Source: Bacteroides sp. UBA7333 (GTDB lineage: Bacteria > Bacteroidota > Bacteroidia > Bacteroidales > Bacteroidaceae). Taken from it: 10,595 nucleotides of DNA. The notes under the pieces were generated by a model. That model did not search any database and was not told the origin of the DNA. It saw nothing but the letters and a program-made list of their open reading frames with translations. Location of the stretch: contig DKPN01000030.1 of assembly GCA_002471195.1 (NCBI GenBank), forward strand, positions 1,750-12,344. Direction: 5' to 3'. Below are positions 8,873 to 10,595 of this stretch, one piece after another. Every line of letters begins with the position of its first letter. Within the stretch, counting starts at the first letter, position 1. Made by a program: the position numbers and the translations under genes.

Positions 8873-8895
8873 GAGGGTGTATTTAATACACCCTC
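8873..8895 (+). repeat. Perfect intercistronic palindrome between the GH5 and GH43 genes
   Basis: GAGGGTGTATT, a single T, then AATACACCCTC form a perfect 11-base inverted repeat. As RNA this gives a 10-base-pair stem with a 3-base loop. It starts 7 bases after the GH5 stop codon and ends 16 bases before the GH43 ATG at 8912. There is no T-run after it, so it may be a weak or partial terminator, an mRNA-stabilising or processing hairpin, or a protein-binding site. The sequence alone does not decide between these. Confidence 0.75.
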
Positions 8896-8911
8896 ATTAA
8901 AACGATTACGA

Positions 8912-10468
8912 ATGAAAAAAAATATGATCCTTATATCTTTTTACTTTTTGTGTATTGGAGTCCTGTCCTGTTCTTCATCACATGGAAAGATGAACCTAAA
9001 CGGTGTATACGAAAAAACACCGAAAGCGAATACCGCCCATGCAAATCCATTGTTGGATTTTGTTTATTGTGCCGACCCTACAGCCATTGTACACGAAGGC
9101 CGGGTGTACGTGTATGGATCGAACGACCAGCAGCAATGCGATTCTGTGGGAATTGAAGTAACAGATAACACTTATGAATATATCCATTCGCTTGTCATGA
9201 TCTCTTCCGACGACATGGTCAACTGGACCTATCACGGCGCAATCAATGTGGAAGAAGCCGCCCCTTGGACGGGAAAGAAAGGTGTATCTTGGGCGCCCTC
9301 CATCGTATCTCGTATAGAGGCCGACGGAAGAACCCATTTTTATCTTTATTACGCTCATGGCGGCGGTGGCGTGGCGATGCTAACTTCTACTTCTCCGGTT
9401 GGCCCCTGGGCCGATCCTCTAGGGCATGACATTGTATATTTCGGAATGCCTGGATTGGAGGAATGTCCTGCTCCTTTCGATCCCGGAGTCGTCATCGACG
9501 AGCATGGACAAGGATGGCTCTCCTTCGGCGGTGGCACTGCATCTTATGGTACGGACTACATGCCAGGTAGTGCGCGTATCGTACGCTTTGGAGATGATAT
9601 GATGAGTGTGGTTGGTGATATAGTTGAAATTCCTGCCCCTTATTTTTTTGAGGCCAGTGAACTTAACTATATTAACGGAACCTACATATATTCGTACAGC
9701 ACCAATTGGGTCGAACGCAACGAGTGGCCATATTCTACCATTGAAAAGCCAACAACATGCTGCATAGGCTACATGACCAGCAAGACTCCTTTAGTAAAAG
9801 ACAGTTGGGAATACCGCGGTAACATACTAAAAAACCCCGGAGAGTATGATGGTATGTCTTGGGCCAACAACCATACTCATTTTCTGAAGTTCAAGGACAA
9901 TTACTACATGTTCTATCACAACCGGATATTAGAAGAAGCGCGCGGTATAAAACCCGGTTTCCGCAGTATATGCGTTGACGAAATAGACGTGAACGAGGAC
10001 GATGCAACCATAACACTGGGAACAATGACGCGAAGAGGCCCAGTTCAGATAAAGAACGTCAACCCCTTCCAGTGGCAAAGTGCAGCCAACACCGCTGCTA
10101 CATATAATATAAAATACGTTAAAGGAGTTGAACCGGGAAAGATGATTCTTCAGGCAGACGGTAGCGAGCAATTCTTTGAAGTGCGAGGCGTAGATTGTAC
10201 AGGGTATCCTGAGAAAATAGAATTTAGAGCGAAAGGTAAAGGTGAAATCACCGTCCGAAGAGACGGATTGAATGGTGAAGAAATTGCAAAAGTTCATTTC
10301 GATGCTGATGATTGGAAAGTGATATCGGCTGATTTGTTATCCACCTCAAATGGTATTCACGATCTCTGTTTCGTATTCGAGAAAGGGAAAATCTTGTTGG
10401 ACGAATGGAGATTCAAATCAAAGACGTATGCCTATTTACACAACTTCAAACAGAATCCTAAATTATGA
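8912..10468 (+). CDS. GH43 glycosidase lipoprotein with C-terminal CBM6-like domain (probable arabinofuranosidase/xylosidase)
   Basis: This is an inverting exo-acting enzyme, likely removing arabinofuranose or xylose side units. With the start at 8912 it has 518 residues. The signal peptide ends in VLSC (Cys20), followed by SSSHGK. The five-bladed GH43 propeller spans about 45-375, with all three acidic catalytic residues visible: Asp55 (CADPTAIV, general base), Asp190 (FDPGVVID, modulator) and Glu247 (YFFEASEL, general acid). WAPSI at 127-131 and SPVGPW at 161-166 are further family marks. Residues about 385-502 look like a CBM6-type beta-sandwich (FFEVRGVDCTGY, ITVRRDG, ILLDEWRF). An upstream in-frame ATG at 8843 overlaps the GH5 gene and the hairpin and would bury the signal peptide, so it was not used; ATG 8924 is a weaker alternative. 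Subfamily and exact sugar are not determined. The region about 9200-9550 is clearly richer in G+C than the susC 3' half. Confidence 0.92.
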   Translation: MKKNMILISFYFLCIGVLSCSSSHGKMNLNGVYEKTPKANTAHANPLLDFVYCADPTAIVHEGRVYVYGSNDQQQCDSVGIEVTDNTYEYIHSLVMISSDDMVNWTYHGAINVEEAAPWTGKKGVSWAPSIVSRIEADGRTHFYLYYAHGGGGVAMLTSTSPVGPWADPLGHDIVYFGMPGLEECPAPFDPGVVIDEHGQGWLSFGGGTASYGTDYMPGSARIVRFGDDMMSVVGDIVEIPAPYFFEASELNYINGTYIYSYSTNWVERNEWPYSTIEKPTTCCIGYMTSKTPLVKDSWEYRGNILKNPGEYDGMSWANNHTHFLKFKDNYYMFYHNRILEEARGIKPGFRSICVDEIDVNEDDATITLGTMTRRGPVQIKNVNPFQWQSAANTAATYNIKYVKGVEPGKMILQADGSEQFFEVRGVDCTGYPEKIEFRAKGKGEITVRRDGLNGEEIAKVHFDADDWKVISADLLSTSNGIHDLCFVFEKGKILLDEWRFKSKTYAYLHNFKQNPKL

Positions 10469-10595
10469 ACAAAACAAAATTGTTAGTTGCTCTAATTGTT
10501 GTTATTGCAGGTGTCAAAACAGGAAATGCTCAAAATCCAATAGTGCAAACTAACTTCACTCCAGATCCGGCTCCGATAGTGTATAATGATAGAGT
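10465..10595 (+). CDS. GH43-like glycosidase, N-terminal fragment; continues beyond window
   Basis: Only the first 43 codons are present. The reading frame starts with an ATG that overlaps the stop codon of the preceding GH43 gene (ATGA, 10465-10468), so translation is probably coupled. A signal peptide (MNKTK, then a hydrophobic core at about 6-16) likely ends after GNAQ near residue 23. No lipobox Cys is seen, which suggests a periplasmic protein cleaved by signal peptidase I rather than a lipoprotein. The following NFTPDPAPIVYNDR matches the first blade of a GH43 propeller, with the Asp of PDPAP at the general-base position. This makes a second GH43 enzyme likely, probably acting on imported oligosaccharides. 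The assignment rests on one short motif plus the context. Confidence 0.75.
   Translation, partial: MNKTKLLVALIVVIAGVKTGNAQNPIVQTNFTPDPAPIVYNDR

Noticed and set aside
8843..8911. Extended N-terminus of the GH43 gene from the ATG at 8843
   Set aside because: It would overlap the GH5 gene, translate through the palindrome and place 23 unlikely residues ahead of a good lipoprotein signal peptide that starts at 8912.
8996..9358. Antisense open frame of 120 codons within the first GH43 gene
   Set aside because: It is embedded in a clear GH43 catalytic domain and shows no start context or family motif of its own.
9929..10297. Antisense open frame of 122 codons over the GH43 linker and CBM6-like region
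   Set aside because: It shadows well-supported coding sequence, with no domain or signal of its own.
1..10595. Mobile elements, CRISPR arrays, tRNA or rRNA genes, or a defence system
   Set aside because: No transposase or integrase motifs, spaced repeat arrays or RNA-gene signatures were seen. Every gene is explained by a polysaccharide utilization locus.

Overview
The window is one side of a polysaccharide utilization locus (PUL) from a member of the Bacteroidota. The evidence is an adjacent SusC/SusD pair, a hybrid two-component sensor (HTCS) just upstream, lipoprotein signals followed by acidic residues, a BACON-type domain on a glycosidase, start codons without strong Shine-Dalgarno sequences, and a TAnnTTTG-type -7 element. 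The sequence does not fix the genus; a gut or rumen Bacteroidales organism is plausible. All genes lie on the + strand, coding density is very high, and no gene-free stretch exceeds about 130 bases.

Layout. Positions 1-947 hold the 3' part of the HTCS regulator: the tail of the kinase ATPase domain, a receiver domain and an AraC-type DNA-binding domain. Positions 948-1077 are the only sizeable intergenic region, with a long hairpin and then a -7-like promoter element. Next come susC (1078-4248), susD (4259-5833), a surface glycan-binding lipoprotein with TIG-like domains and an aromatic-rich C-terminal module (5843-7330), and a lipoprotein endo-glucanase of family GH5 with an N-terminal BACON-like domain (7342-8865). 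The spacing between these four genes is 9-11 bases. A 46-base gap with a perfect palindrome separates them from a lipoprotein GH43 enzyme with a CBM6-like C-terminus (8912-10468). That gene overlaps by ATGA the start of a second GH43-like gene, which is cut off at the window end (10465 onward).

Inferred working model. The surface endo-glucanase cuts a beta-glucan backbone. The SusD-like and TIG lipoproteins capture the products at the cell surface, and the SusC-like TonB-dependent channel imports them. The GH43 enzymes remove side-chain sugars, most likely arabinose or xylose, and the HTCS senses a periplasmic oligosaccharide and switches the operon on. A GH5_4-like endo-glucanase combined with two GH43 genes and a TIG-type binding protein resembles xyloglucan loci such as that of Bacteroides ovatus. 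The rest of the locus (GH31, GH2, GH3, GH9 and similar) is not in view, so the substrate stays an inference. Nothing in the window falls outside a PUL. The least explained parts are the glycan-binding C-terminal module, the two strong hairpins and a substituted loop in the GH5 enzyme.
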